Assembly: GCA_003250475.1 (NCBI GenBank)
Contig: QKGI01000047.1
Coordinates: 1-41,130 of the forward strand
Direction of reading: 5' to 3'
Source of the DNA: Bacteroidota bacterium
GTDB taxonomy: Bacteria; Bacteroidota; Bacteroidia; Bacteroidales; VadinHA17
DNA length: 41,130 nt
Every line of letters starts with the position of its first letter. Position 1 is the first letter of the stretch. Shown in pieces: positions 17,979 through 25,919 of this stretch. The notes beneath the pieces were generated by a model that was given only the letters and a program-made list of their open reading frames with translations, ran no database searches and was not told the DNA's origin. Made by a program: the position numbers and the translations under genes.

Positions 17979-18025
17979 GGTCCGATCCGCCAGCTTGCGG
18001 AGAGGGAGCCAGATTGCAGGGATAG
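17979..18025. repeat. 47-bp interspersed module, copy 1
   Basis: Begins GGTCCGATCCGCCAGCT and ends AGATTGCAGGGATAG. It matches 21943-21989 at 45 of 47 positions. The other copy contains the perfect palindrome CCGCCAGCTGGCGG; here one base (T for G) breaks it. It lies between two convergent genes, next to an AGACC-type array, and has no coding frame. Confidence 0.9.
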
Positions 18026-18045
18026 CAAGAGAAAAGAACGCAAGC

Positions 18046-18127
18046 AGACCTAAGACCTTCAGACCTCAGACCTCAGACAGAGCCACGCATTGCGTGGCGA
18101 CAGACTGCAGACCTTAAGACCTTACAG
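18046..18127. repeat. Short-period AGACCTNA array behind rprY
   Basis: A run of 7-8-base units such as AGACCTA, AGACCTTC, AGACCTC, AGACCTC, broken by the near-perfect 17-bp palindrome GCCACGCATTGCGTGGC (18082-18098), then AGACTGC, AGACCTTA, AGACCTTA. It begins a few bases past the rprY stop codon. It is not CRISPR-like because there are no unique spacers. Confidence 0.8.
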
Positions 18128-18132
18128 TCTTT

Positions 18133-18831
18133 TTACTCCTGCTCCCCTATTATCAGCTGGAACCCGCTTCCGTGAATATTCTTGAGCATGATCTGCGGGT
18201 CATCACTCAGGTATTTGCGAAGCTTGGTAACATAGACATCCATGCTTCTGGCAGTGAAATAGTCGTCTGTGCCCCATATCTTCTTCAGTGCCGATTCCCT
18301 GCTCACCAGTGCATTGGGTGAAAGGGCAAGCATCTCCAGTAACTGCCCTTCCTTCGGCGAGAGCTGTCTCTCCTGGTCACCAATTGTCAGGGTACGCAGC
18401 CTGGCATTGAACAGGTACCTGCCTATCTCATACACGTCCCTCGATCCGTCATGCATATCTCTCCTGGCAATGATGGCCTTTATCTTGCACAGGAGTATAT
18501 CTGTATCAAAAGGCTTGGTGACATAATCATCCGCCCCCACCCCATAACCACGGAGCAGGTCCTCCTTAAGCTTCTTTGCTGTCAGGAAGATTATAGGTAT
18601 GGCAGAGTTCATAATCCGTATCTCTGAAGCTATCGTGAATCCGTCTACATGCGGCAGCATCACGTCGAGGATACACAGATCATACACACCCCTGCGGAAG
18701 GTATCGACAGCCATTTTACCATCGTCGACAAGGTCAACTTCATAATCATTTATCTCCAGGTACGATTTTAGGACTGACCCGAAGCTCACATCATCCTCGA
18801 CCAGGAAAATCCTTGCGCTCTTGTTTTTCAT
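18133..18831 (-). CDS. rprY: OmpR-family response regulator, RprY type
   Basis: A 232-residue two-domain regulator. The receiver domain has the acidic pair in FLVEDD (residues 13-14), the phospho-acceptor Asp56 (CILDVMLP) and the Lys in FLTAKKL near 106. The C-terminal winged helix (about 130-230) has LSPKEGQLLEMLALSPNALV and the recognition region SMDVYVTKLRKYL. It overlaps rprX by 4 bases (ATGA), so the pair is co-translated. It closely resembles RprY of Bacteroides. A phased TAAC array upstream of rprX is a candidate binding site. Confidence 0.9.
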   Translation of the reverse strand: MKNKSARIFLVEDDVSFGSVLKSYLEINDYEVDLVDDGKMAVDTFRRGVYDLCILDVMLPHVDGFTIASEIRIMNSAIPIIFLTAKKLKEDLLRGYGVGADDYVTKPFDTDILLCKIKAIIARRDMHDGSRDVYEIGRYLFNARLRTLTIGDQERQLSPKEGQLLEMLALSPNALVSRESALKKIWGTDDYFTARSMDVYVTKLRKYLSDDPQIMLKNIHGSGFQLIIGEQE

Positions 18832-20375
18832 GCCCTTGATTCGGTCTTGTATGGCAAAAATACAGTAAAAATACTTCCCTTTCCCTGTTCGCTCTCAACA
18901 GAGACTGTCCCGCCATGTGCATCAGTGATAGCCTTCACATAATTCAGTCCCAGGCCGAAGCCCTTGACATTATGAATATTGCCTGTCGTCTCCCTGTAGA
19001 ACCTCTCGAATACCCGGTGCTGCACAGCCTTGCTCATTCCGATGCCTTTGTCAGCCACGATGAGGAAAATGCCGCTTTCGTTACTGCGTGTCGTTACTGT
19101 TATCTCAGGTGCACCCTCGGAATACTTGTTCGCGTTGTCGAGAAGGTTATGCACCAGGTTGCGGAGATGCTCACTGTCGCCGCTGATAATACTGTCTTTC
19201 GCATCCAGGTGACGGTTTATTACTCCGCCTTTATCGTTTACCTGTATCTCTATGGTCTCGATAGCCTGGATGACAATATCGTGAATGTCGGTCTCGTCGA
19301 AAACAAAATCCATCTCATGCTTGTCAAGGGTGGCTATCTGGAGGATAGTCTCAACCTGCCTGTTCATTCGCGAATTCTCCTTCTTGATCATGCTGATGAA
19401 GTGACGCACCTTGTTTTCATCAGCTATCACCCTGCTGTTGGCAATAGTGTCAGCCGCCAGTGAGATGGTGGCAAGAGGCGTCTTGAACTCGTGAGTCATA
19501 TTGTTGATAAAATCAGCCTGCATCTCCGAGGTCTTCTTCTGCCTTATGATGAACCACAGGCTGAGGGCGAAAGTGGAAAGTATGATAACCAGGAACAAAC
19601 CGGATCCGCCAAGCATAAGCCCCATAGAGCCTAAAACATAGTTTGTCTTTCGCGGGAAGACCACAGATACCGTTTCTCCCTTTCTCAGTAGTCCTTCAGC
19701 AAAAAGATTGACCTTGTACGGACTCTCCCTGAAATCCTTCGGCTTAACCTTCGAATAGACGCCGTCAATGATCGAGTCACCCCTGATCAGGACAAATTCG
19801 AAAGGCGTAACTATCCCTGATGCTGCCAGCTCCCCCTCCAGGGTATGGAGGAGCTCTTCCTTGTTTACTGTCATGTTTCTCTCCCACACGAACATCTCGG
19901 AAACCAGCTGATTGCTCATCGACTGAAATTCGACTGCCTGCTGTTGTGCCCACCGCATGTATTCGTCCGAACCGACAACTATGCTGTTCTGCATCGTCTG
20001 GGCCTGCTCGCGCGGGACCTTCATCCTGACCGGGGGATTATTATTCTCGGAAACGATAATCTCAACAGAATCTGCATCTGATGAGGTCTTGCTCTGGATA
20101 GTAAAACTTTCAGAGGCTACACCTGGCTCTGCTGTGCGCTTAATTGCCTGGGGAAGAGCTGAATATCCTCTTATGAACATCTCGTTCAGGAAATTCATCC
20201 TTCGGTTCGTCTCCATCGAACGCACCGTGTTGCGAAGACTGTTAATAACGAAAAAATCAAACTGTTCGCTTTGTGCCTTTACCGAATTGATGATCCAGGT
20301 AGCCTGTACCCATATAATCACCATAATGGATACTGCCATCAACAGAATCAGGCCTGTGAATTTCCGCTTGTTCAT
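18828..20375 (-). CDS. rprX: Sensor histidine kinase, RprX type
   Basis: A 515-residue membrane kinase. The first helix is at residues ~8-28 and the second at ~250-278, enclosing a periplasmic sensor of some 220 residues. No clear HAMP domain is seen; the DHp helix follows directly, with the phosphorylated His295 in NNMTHEFKTPLATISL. The ATP domain has the N box HNLLDNANKYS, the G1 box VADKGIGM and the G2 segment GFGLGLNYVK. It partners with rprY downstream. A TAATTTTG element (20380-20387) lies only 5 bases before the ATG, so the mRNA may be almost leaderless. The stimulus is unknown. Confidence 0.92.
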   Translation of the reverse strand: MNKRKFTGLILLMAVSIMVIIWVQATWIINSVKAQSEQFDFFVINSLRNTVRSMETNRRMNFLNEMFIRGYSALPQAIKRTAEPGVASESFTIQSKTSSDADSVEIIVSENNNPPVRMKVPREQAQTMQNSIVVGSDEYMRWAQQQAVEFQSMSNQLVSEMFVWERNMTVNKEELLHTLEGELAASGIVTPFEFVLIRGDSIIDGVYSKVKPKDFRESPYKVNLFAEGLLRKGETVSVVFPRKTNYVLGSMGLMLGGSGLFLVIILSTFALSLWFIIRQKKTSEMQADFINNMTHEFKTPLATISLAADTIANSRVIADENKVRHFISMIKKENSRMNRQVETILQIATLDKHEMDFVFDETDIHDIVIQAIETIEIQVNDKGGVINRHLDAKDSIISGDSEHLRNLVHNLLDNANKYSEGAPEITVTTRSNESGIFLIVADKGIGMSKAVQHRVFERFYRETTGNIHNVKGFGLGLNYVKAITDAHGGTVSVESEQGKGSIFTVFLPYKTESRA

Positions 20376-20405
20376 GCAGCAAAATTATACATATAAAAAT
20401 AGACG

Positions 20406-20451
20406 TAACCGGTTTTAACTTTTTGTTAACCAGTTTTAACCTCATTTTAAC
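20406..20451. promoter_or_regulatory. Five helically phased TAAC half-sites: candidate RprY operator
   Basis: Five direct repeats end in TAAC at 20409, 20419, 20430, 20440 and 20451: GTAAC, TTTTAAC, TGTTAAC, TTTTAAC, TTTTAAC. The spacings 10, 11, 10 and 11 bases match one DNA turn, the arrangement bound by OmpR/PhoB-type dimers. The array lies between rprX and the divergent gene at 20509, and its ends sit about 30-40 bases upstream of both predicted starts. The plus-strand promoter lacks a -33 element, which fits activator dependence. Confidence 0.7.
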
Positions 20452-20473
20452 CCCCGGGCCGGTGCTTTTGAAT

Positions 20474-20481
20474 TATTTTTG
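20474..20481 (+). promoter_or_regulatory. -7 element of the RprXY-divergent gene
   Basis: TATTTTTG matches TAnnTTTG and lies 28 bases before the ATG. At 17-23 bases upstream there is only GC-rich sequence (CCCCCGGG) and no TTG. Confidence 0.65.
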
Positions 20482-20508
20482 TCATGTTATCCTCAAGAGA
20501 GTAAACAA

Positions 20509-20979
20509 ATGAGAAAATCGATCATAACAACAGCAGCCATAATGGCAGTTCTTCTGATCTCCGGTGCTACAGGTTCTGCACAGGATAAGAAGCAGATCGA
20601 AAAGCGTATCACTGTCGTCTCGGTGAACGAAGACGGAGTCACCAGGGATACTACAATAATACAGAGCGACACTATTCTTTTTGAAGACGGCAACCTGATT
20701 ATTGACACCAGGGAAGGCAAAAGGATGATACATAAACCAGGTGAAAGAAGCCGGATGGTATGGACCACGATAGACGATGACTTCTCCACTCCGCTGCCGG
20801 CTCCGGGAAGGATGACGGACCAGATGAGAGTAGCCCGCCTGGGCCGTGAAAAGATGGATGGGGTCATGTATCACATATCTGTTGACGGTGTGATGGTAAC
20901 AATAAGGGCCCCCGGGGAAAAGTCAAAAGAGGCCGATCAGATTCTTGAAGAGGTAAGGAAGATATTGATGAAGAAATAG
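20509..20979 (+). CDS. Small exported protein divergent from rprXY, function unknown
   Basis: A 156-residue protein with an N-terminal signal peptide (MRKSIITTAAIMAVLLISGA, cleavage likely after GSAQ). The mature part is charged and strand-rich, with repeated short beta segments (ITVVSVNEDGVTRDTTI, DTILFEDGNLIIDTREG) and a final helix (ADQILEEVRKILMKK). I do not recognise the family. ATG 20509 is chosen because it starts the signal peptide; an in-frame ATG at 20479 lies on top of the promoter. Its position and the shared operator suggest that it is an RprXY target, perhaps an envelope-stress or sensor-modulating protein. Confidence 0.8.
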   Translation: MRKSIITTAAIMAVLLISGATGSAQDKKQIEKRITVVSVNEDGVTRDTTIIQSDTILFEDGNLIIDTREGKRMIHKPGERSRMVWTTIDDDFSTPLPAPGRMTDQMRVARLGREKMDGVMYHISVDGVMVTIRAPGEKSKEADQILEEVRKILMKK

Positions 20980-21062
20980 TTTTTTCAGCTGCTATGACCC
21001 TTCCACCAGGGAAGCAGCATTCATAAGGTGGTTGATTTAGGTTAGTTTTGGGTTAGTAAGAG

Positions 21063-21095
21063 AAGAGGTGCGGCAGAGGCGCCTCTTTTCTTTTT
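21063..21095 (+). terminator. Terminator after the small exported protein gene
   Basis: AAGAGGTGC (21063-21071) pairs with GCGCCTCTT (21079-21087) over nine pairs, one T-G, with a seven-base loop and a TTCTTTTT tail. It lies between convergent genes. Confidence 0.85.
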
Positions 21096-21109
21096 ACTGT
21101 ATCTTTCCG

Positions 21110-21796
21110 TCAGACATTTTTAAACAGCTTCCAGGTCCTGTCATCAGGCAGCGGAGCTTCGACACTGATCTCCTCCTTCTTCACAGGATGAATGAAAGAC
21201 ACACGGCGGGAATGAAGTGATATACCACCTCCCTCATTTGATCTTTTTGCCCCGTACTTAAGGTCGCCCTTGACCGGACAGCCGGCGGCAGCCAGCTGTG
21301 CCCTTATCTGATGGTGCCTGCCGGTATGAAGGTCGATCTCAAGAAGATAGAACCTTTCCGAACGTGCTAGAATGCGATACGACAATTCCGCCAGTTTAGA
21401 GCCCTTTACCTCCCTGTCAAAAGCATATGACTTATTCTGCTTCTCATTCTTCTTGAGATAGCTCCGGAGGGTACCCTCATCCTCCGGTGGTCTTTCAGTG
21501 ACTATTGCCCAGTAGTGTTTTTTCACCTCCCTGGTACGGAAGAGCTCGCTGAGGCGTGACAATGCCTTGGAGGTGCGGGCATATACAACACATCCGCTCA
21601 CCGGCCGGTCAAGCCTGTGAACCACTCCCAGAAAGACATCCCCCGGCTTATTGTACTTCTCCTTAATGTAAGCCCTGACGATGTCGTCCAGAGGCTCATC
21701 ACCCGTGCCATCGCCCTGCACAAGATCAGATGATCTCTTATTTACAATTATTATATGATTGTCTTCGTAGAGTATTGCCGGCTGGTCTTTTTTCAT
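21110..21796 (-). CDS. RluA-family 23S rRNA/tRNA pseudouridine synthase
   Basis: A 228-residue enzyme that isomerises uridine to pseudouridine in structured RNA. It opens with the family's ILYEDNHIIIVNK, the catalytic motif is GVVHRLDRPVSGCVVYA with the essential Asp near residue 63, and the late motif is DLHTGRHHQIRAQLAAAGCPVKGD. It lacks an N-terminal S4 domain, so it belongs to the short RluA/RluC-like group; the target uridine cannot be told. The C-terminal end is close to the terminator of the convergent gene. Confidence 0.93.
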   Translation of the reverse strand: MKKDQPAILYEDNHIIIVNKRSSDLVQGDGTGDEPLDDIVRAYIKEKYNKPGDVFLGVVHRLDRPVSGCVVYARTSKALSRLSELFRTREVKKHYWAIVTERPPEDEGTLRSYLKKNEKQNKSYAFDREVKGSKLAELSYRILARSERFYLLEIDLHTGRHHQIRAQLAAAGCPVKGDLKYGAKRSNEGGGISLHSRRVSFIHPVKKEEISVEAPLPDDRTWKLFKNV

Positions 21797-21916
21797 CTTT
21801 TTAAAACTTGAGTTCCTGCTGGTTGACTATTTCAGGATTTACTGTATGATCATGCCACTTTGTTCTCCTGTAACTTCCCGGCCTTACTGTCTCAAACCCC
21901 CGCTGTGCTCCATCAT

Positions 21917-22053
21917 GACCCCAGACCTTCAGACCTCAGACCGGTCCGATCCGCCAGCTGGCGGAGAAGGAGCCAGATTGCAGGGATAGAAAGACCTCAG
22001 ACCTTCAGACCACACGACTGCAAGACCGCAAGACCGCAAGACTGCAAGACATT
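21917..22053. repeat. AGACC/GACTGCAA array behind panB
   Basis: CAGACCTTCAGACCTCAGACC precedes the 47-bp module (in pieces: AGACCTTC, AGACCTC, AGACC), and behind the module come AGACCTC, AGACCTTC, AGACC, then four 8-base units GACTGCAA, GACCGCAA, GACCGCAA, GACTGCAA. It ends five bases from the panB stop codon. No coding frame; a 77-codon plus-strand frame through the repeats is spurious. Confidence 0.85.
21943..21989. repeat. 47-bp interspersed module, copy 2
   Basis: The same module as 17979-18025, differing at two bases. It carries the perfect palindrome CCGCCAGCTGGCGG and is embedded in the AGACC array. Confidence 0.9.
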
Positions 22054-22057
22054 TCTT

Positions 22058-22873
22058 TCAGTACTGCTCCTTTTCATTAGGAAAATCGCGTGACCTCACA
22101 TCGGCTATATAATTATGCACAGCCCCTTTTATCTCATCGTGAAGGTTATGGTATCTCCTGAGGAAACGGGGAGAAAACTCCAGGTTAATTCCCAGCATAT
22201 CATGCAGCACCAGCACCTGCCCGTCAACCAGCGGTCCGGCGCCGATACCTATTATAGGCACCTTTACTGCCTCGGCTACATCTCCTGCCAGCGAGGCAGG
22301 TATCTTCTCCAGTACAATGGCAAAACATCCGGCTTTCTCGATGATCTTGGCATCCTCCTTCAGCTTCCGTGCCTCTTCCTCCTCACGGGCACGCACAACA
22401 TAGGTTCCGAACTTGTGTATCGACTGTGGCGTAAGTCCGAGGTGACCCATGACAGGTATGCCTGCTGACAGGATGCGCTCAATAGATTCCACTATCTCGC
22501 GGCCTCCTTCCATCTTCACGGCACTGGCTCCCGTCTCTTTCATTATGCGTATCGCCGAAGCCAGGGCCTCCCGGGAATTACCCTGGTAAGTGCCGAAAGG
22601 AAGATCAACGACAACCAGCGCCCTCTTTACACCCCTGACAACGGATGCGGCATGATAGATCATGTTGTCAAGGGTGATGGGAAGGGTGGTCTCATAACCA
22701 GCCATAACATTCGATGCCGAGTCCCCCACCAGGATGACATCAATGCCCGCTTCATCAAGTATCTTTGCCATAGAATAATCATAAGCGGTAAGCATCGCTA
22801 TTTTCTCACCCTTAAGCTTCATCTCGTAAAGCACATGGGTGGTCACTATCTTTACAATCTTTTGTGCTGACAT
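22058..22873 (-). CDS. panB: 3-methyl-2-oxobutanoate hydroxymethyltransferase
   Basis: A 271-residue (beta/alpha)8 enzyme, normal length, that makes ketopantoate from 2-ketoisovalerate and methylene-THF, the first committed step to pantothenate and CoA. Typical parts are [40 protein letters not shown] (metal Asp), [26 protein letters not shown] and [20 protein letters not shown]. The frame is open to 22987, but ATG 22873 ([19 protein letters not shown]) is the usual N-terminus and lies just after a TAGCTTTG -7 element, so it is preferred. The gene is divergent from dnaK. Confidence 0.95.
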   Translation of the reverse strand: MSAQKIVKIVTTHVLYEMKLKGEKIAMLTAYDYSMAKILDEAGIDVILVGDSASNVMAGYETTLPITLDNMIYHAASVVRGVKRALVVVDLPFGTYQGNSREALASAIRIMKETGASAVKMEGGREIVESIERILSAGIPVMGHLGLTPQSIHKFGTYVVRAREEEEARKLKEDAKIIEKAGCFAIVLEKIPASLAGDVAEAVKVPIIGIGAGPLVDGQVLVLHDMLGINLEFSPRFLRRYHNLHDEIKGAVHNYIADVRSRDFPNEKEQY

Positions 22874-22896
22874 ATCCCGTCTTGATTTTTCCTCTG

Positions 22897-22904
22897 CAAA
22901 GCTA
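22897..22904 (-). promoter_or_regulatory. -7 element of panB
   Basis: TAGCTTTG on the minus strand, 23 bases before the ATG, matches TAnnTTTG. No TTG is present at the usual -33 spacing. It would lie inside the coding region if the start were at 22987. Confidence 0.55.
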
Positions 22905-23106
22905 CAAAATATGACGGGTTTTAATATTATATGCTTTTCTTTTAACCCGGCCTGCCTTTTTGTCATAACACTGAAAAATAATTCCACCTGCCTGATCAGT
23001 CATTCATGACATAATTTCATAATATCCCGCACAGGCACCCTGTGGCACAAACATTGTCACTTCAAGGAGTATCAGAAAAGAAATTAAAGTATAAATAAGT
23101 ATAACA

Positions 23107-25026
23107 ATGGGAAAAATTATCGGTATTGACCTGGGAACCACGAACTCATGCGTTTCAGTAATGGAAGGTAATGAGCCGGTGGTGATACCCAACAGTGAAG
23201 GCAAACGCACCACCCCTTCGGTGGTTGCTTTTCTTGAAAACGGTGAACGCAAAGTGGGTGACCCTGCAAAGAGACAGGCTATAACCAACCCCCGCAAGAC
23301 CGTTTCATCCATCAAACGTTTCATGGGAAGGAACTTTGACGAGGTGACAAATGAGATGAAGAAACTGACCTATGAGGTCATACGCGGTGACAACAACACC
23401 CCCAGGGTGAAGATTGACGACCGTAATTATTCACCTCAGGAGATCTCCGCCATAGTCCTCCAGAAGATGAAGAAAACTGCTGAGGATTACCTTGGGCAGG
23501 AGGTCACTGAAGCCGTCATTACCGTTCCGGCATATTTTAATGACTCACAGCGCCAGGCAACAAAAGAGGCCGGTGAGATAGCCGGGCTGAAGGTTAAGCG
23601 TATCATCAACGAGCCTACTGCAGCGTCACTGGCATATGGTCTTGACAAGAAAGCTCATGACCTCAAAATTGCTGTATTCGACCTTGGCGGCGGTACCTTT
23701 GATATATCCATCCTTGAGCTGGGTGACGGCGTCTTTGAGGTCAAGTCGACCAATGGTGACACTCACCTCGGCGGCGACGACTTTGACAACATGGTCATCG
23801 ACTGGCTGGCAGACGAGTTCAACAAGGAAGAGGGTATTGACCTTCGTAAAGACCCTATGGCACTTCAGAGGCTCAAGGAAGCAGCAGAAAAGGCCAAGAT
23901 CGAGCTCTCAAGCTCGACAAGCACAGAGATCAATCTCCCTTACATCATGCCTGTCAACGGTATTCCCAAGCATCTTGTCAAGACCCTCACAAGGGCACAG
24001 TTTGAGAAACTAACGGATAAGCTTCTTAACTCGGTCATCGAGCCGTGTCGCAAGGCGCTTGATGATGCAGGGTTAAAGACCTCGGATATTGACGAGGTAC
24101 TGCTTGTCGGCGGTTCAACACGTATCCCTGCCGTGCAGCAGATAGTTGAGAAGTTCTTCGGTAAGGTACCCTCCAAGGGTGTCAATCCTGACGAGGTCGT
24201 TGCCGTCGGTGCTGCTATCCAGGGAGGTGTTCTCACAGGCGAGGTCAAGGATGTGCTGTTGCTTGACGTTACACCCCTATCCCTCGGCATAGAGACCATG
24301 GGTGGTGTCATGACGAAGCTCATTGAATCCAATACCACCATCCCCACCCGCAAAACCGAGACCTTCACCACGGCAAGCGATAGCCAGCCGTCGGTAGAGA
24401 TACATGTCCTGCAGGGGGAGAGACCTATTGCTTCCGGCAACAAGACCATCGGGAGGTTCCATCTCGACGGCATACCGCCTGCCCCGCGCGGTATACCTCA
24501 GATAGAGGTCACCTTTGATATCGACGCCAACGGGATCCTTCATGTCTCGGCAAAAGACAAGGGTACCGGCAGGGAGCAGAGGATACGCATTGAAGCATCA
24601 TCAGGACTGAGTGAGGACGAGATACGTCGTATGCGTGACGAAGCCAGGGCCAACGAAGCCTCTGACAAGGCTGCCAGGGAGATGGCCGACAAGGTCAACG
24701 CTGCAGACAGTATGATCTTCCAGACAGAGAAACAGCTGAAAGAGTACGGAGATAAAATACCTTCCGATAAGAAGGGCCGCATTGAAAATGCCCTCGGTCA
24801 GCTGCGTGAAGCTCACAAGAATAAGGACCTGACAGCCATTGACCGTGCTCTGTCAGAGATCAATGCCGCATGGCAGGCCGCCTCAGAGGATATGTACAAG
24901 CAGACCCAGGAAGGCGCCGGACAGCAGGCCGGACCACAGGCAGGCCCCACAGGCAACGACAATGGCGGCACTAAGCCTGGCGACGATGAGCAGGTGACTG
25001 ACGTCGACTTCGAAGAGGTCAAGTAA
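23107..25026 (+). CDS. dnaK: Chaperone DnaK (Hsp70)
   Basis: A 639-residue Hsp70, full length. The ATPase domain begins [18 protein letters not shown] and has [13 protein letters not shown] and [14 protein letters not shown]. The substrate-binding domain follows from about residue 385 ([20 protein letters not shown]), then the helical lid, and a Gly/Gln-rich linker before the acidic tail [10 protein letters not shown]. It refolds proteins with DnaJ and GrpE, which are not encoded in this window. Upstream there is no CIRCE element; a small hairpin CACAGG/CCTGTG at 23030-23044 lies in the panB-dnaK gap. Confidence 0.98.
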   Translation: MGKIIGIDLGTTNSCVSVMEGNEPVVIPNSEGKRTTPSVVAFLENGERKVGDPAKRQAITNPRKTVSSIKRFMGRNFDEVTNEMKKLTYEVIRGDNNTPRVKIDDRNYSPQEISAIVLQKMKKTAEDYLGQEVTEAVITVPAYFNDSQRQATKEAGEIAGLKVKRIINEPTAASLAYGLDKKAHDLKIAVFDLGGGTFDISILELGDGVFEVKSTNGDTHLGGDDFDNMVIDWLADEFNKEEGIDLRKDPMALQRLKEAAEKAKIELSSSTSTEINLPYIMPVNGIPKHLVKTLTRAQFEKLTDKLLNSVIEPCRKALDDAGLKTSDIDEVLLVGGSTRIPAVQQIVEKFFGKVPSKGVNPDEVVAVGAAIQGGVLTGEVKDVLLLDVTPLSLGIETMGGVMTKLIESNTTIPTRKTETFTTASDSQPSVEIHVLQGERPIASGNKTIGRFHLDGIPPAPRGIPQIEVTFDIDANGILHVSAKDKGTGREQRIRIEASSGLSEDEIRRMRDEARANEASDKAAREMADKVNAADSMIFQTEKQLKEYGDKIPSDKKGRIENALGQLREAHKNKDLTAIDRALSEINAAWQAASEDMYKQTQEGAGQQAGPQAGPTGNDNGGTKPGDDEQVTDVDFEEVK

Positions 25027-25044
25027 TCACTATATATATAACCC

Positions 25045-25085
25045 AAGAAAGCCGTGGCAGCGTAAGCAGTCACGGCTTTCTTTAT
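25045..25085 (+). terminator. Terminator of dnaK
   Basis: AAGAAAGCCGTG (25045-25056) pairs with CACGGCTTTCTT (25071-25082) over 12 bases, followed by a short T tail. It separates dnaK from the next operon. Confidence 0.85.
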
Positions 25086-25118
25086 GTGGCAAAAGGATGA
25101 TATGCAATACCTTTTCAC

Positions 25119-25126
25119 TATTTTTG
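25119..25126 (+). promoter_or_regulatory. -7 element of the MORN-subtilase-xse operon
   Basis: TATTTTTG fits TAnnTTTG and lies 17 bases before the ATG at 25143. The -33 side is weak. Confidence 0.6.
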
Positions 25127-25142
25127 TACTAAACTGTTTACC

Positions 25143-25919
25143 ATGATAAAGCGCTGGTTAATTATCCTGTCAATTTTTATAAGTCCTGCAATAATCTTTT
25201 CACAAAACCTGACCGATTCCGGAGGCAAAAAGCAGGGCCCGTGGGTCAGAACGTACCCCAACGGCAAAGTGATGTATGAGGGTACCTTTAAAGATGATAA
25301 GCCCATAGGTATCTTTAAGCGTTACACCGAAGAGGGAACACTCCAGTCCGAATTGACATACAGCGAGAAACAAAACGAGGCTACAGCTGTTTTCTTTTAC
25401 CCTGACGGCGTCAAAGCTGCCGAAGGCCTGTACATAGACCGTAAAAAAGAGGGGTTATGGAAATTCTGGTCGGCGACGCAGCCCGCCTACCTCATCAGCG
25501 AAGAAAATTATCACCACGACCTTAAACATGGCCTGTCCAGGAAATATTATCCTGACAGTACACTGGCAGAGAAGGTGACGTGGGATTCAGGCAACCGTAC
25601 CGGTGAATGGCTCCAGTACTATCCCGATGGCACCGTCTGCCTGCGGGCGGAGTATCTGGCTGGCAAACTTGAAGGTCCGTTCTCATACTACCATCCCAAC
25701 GGCAAGCTCTATTACGAGGGAACATACAGGGAAGACCTGAAGTATGGCGACTGGATGATATTCAACGAGGATGGTTCACTGAAACAGATCATATCCTATA
25801 AGGATGGTGTAGCCTCCGATCCGAAACTGGCCGAACAGGAAACGAAATTCCTCGATGACCTTGAGAAGAACAAAGGCAAGATAGAGATAGCTGACATAAC
25901 AGGCACAATAATAAAATGA
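25143..25919 (+). CDS. MORN-repeat-variant protein (YwqK-like), exported
   Basis: A 258-residue protein with a signal peptide (MIKRWLIILSIFISPAIIFS) followed by six or more ~23-residue MORN-like hairpins: WVRTYPNGKVMYEGTFKDDK, AVFFYPDGVKAAEGLYIDRK, WLQYYPDGTVCLRAEYLAGK, FSYYHPNGKLYYEGTYREDL. The tail is charged and helical (AEQETKFLDDLEKNKG). Automated pipelines often call such proteins antitoxins, but the exported form here without a toxin neighbour argues against that. It overlaps the subtilase start by 4 bases, so the two are translationally coupled and may act together in the envelope. Confidence 0.85.
   Translation: MIKRWLIILSIFISPAIIFSQNLTDSGGKKQGPWVRTYPNGKVMYEGTFKDDKPIGIFKRYTEEGTLQSELTYSEKQNEATAVFFYPDGVKAAEGLYIDRKKEGLWKFWSATQPAYLISEENYHHDLKHGLSRKYYPDSTLAEKVTWDSGNRTGEWLQYYPDGTVCLRAEYLAGKLEGPFSYYHPNGKLYYEGTYREDLKYGDWMIFNEDGSLKQIISYKDGVASDPKLAEQETKFLDDLEKNKGKIEIADITGTIIK

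Noticed and set aside
18046-22053. Possible CRISPR array
   Set aside because: The repeats are 7-8 bases long, run without unique spacers and have no cas genes nearby.
21860-22093. 77-codon plus-strand frame downstream of panB
   Set aside because: It is formed by the AGACC/GACTGCAA repeats and has no protein-like features.
23030-23044. Hairpin upstream of dnaK as a CIRCE operator
   Set aside because: It is only a 6-bp stem (CACAGG/CCTGTG) and does not match the CIRCE TTAGCACTC-N9-GAGTGCTAA pattern.
25143-25919. MORN-repeat protein as antitoxin of a toxin-antitoxin pair
   Set aside because: The protein is exported and no toxin-like gene is adjacent; the antitoxin label used for this family is not supported by the context.
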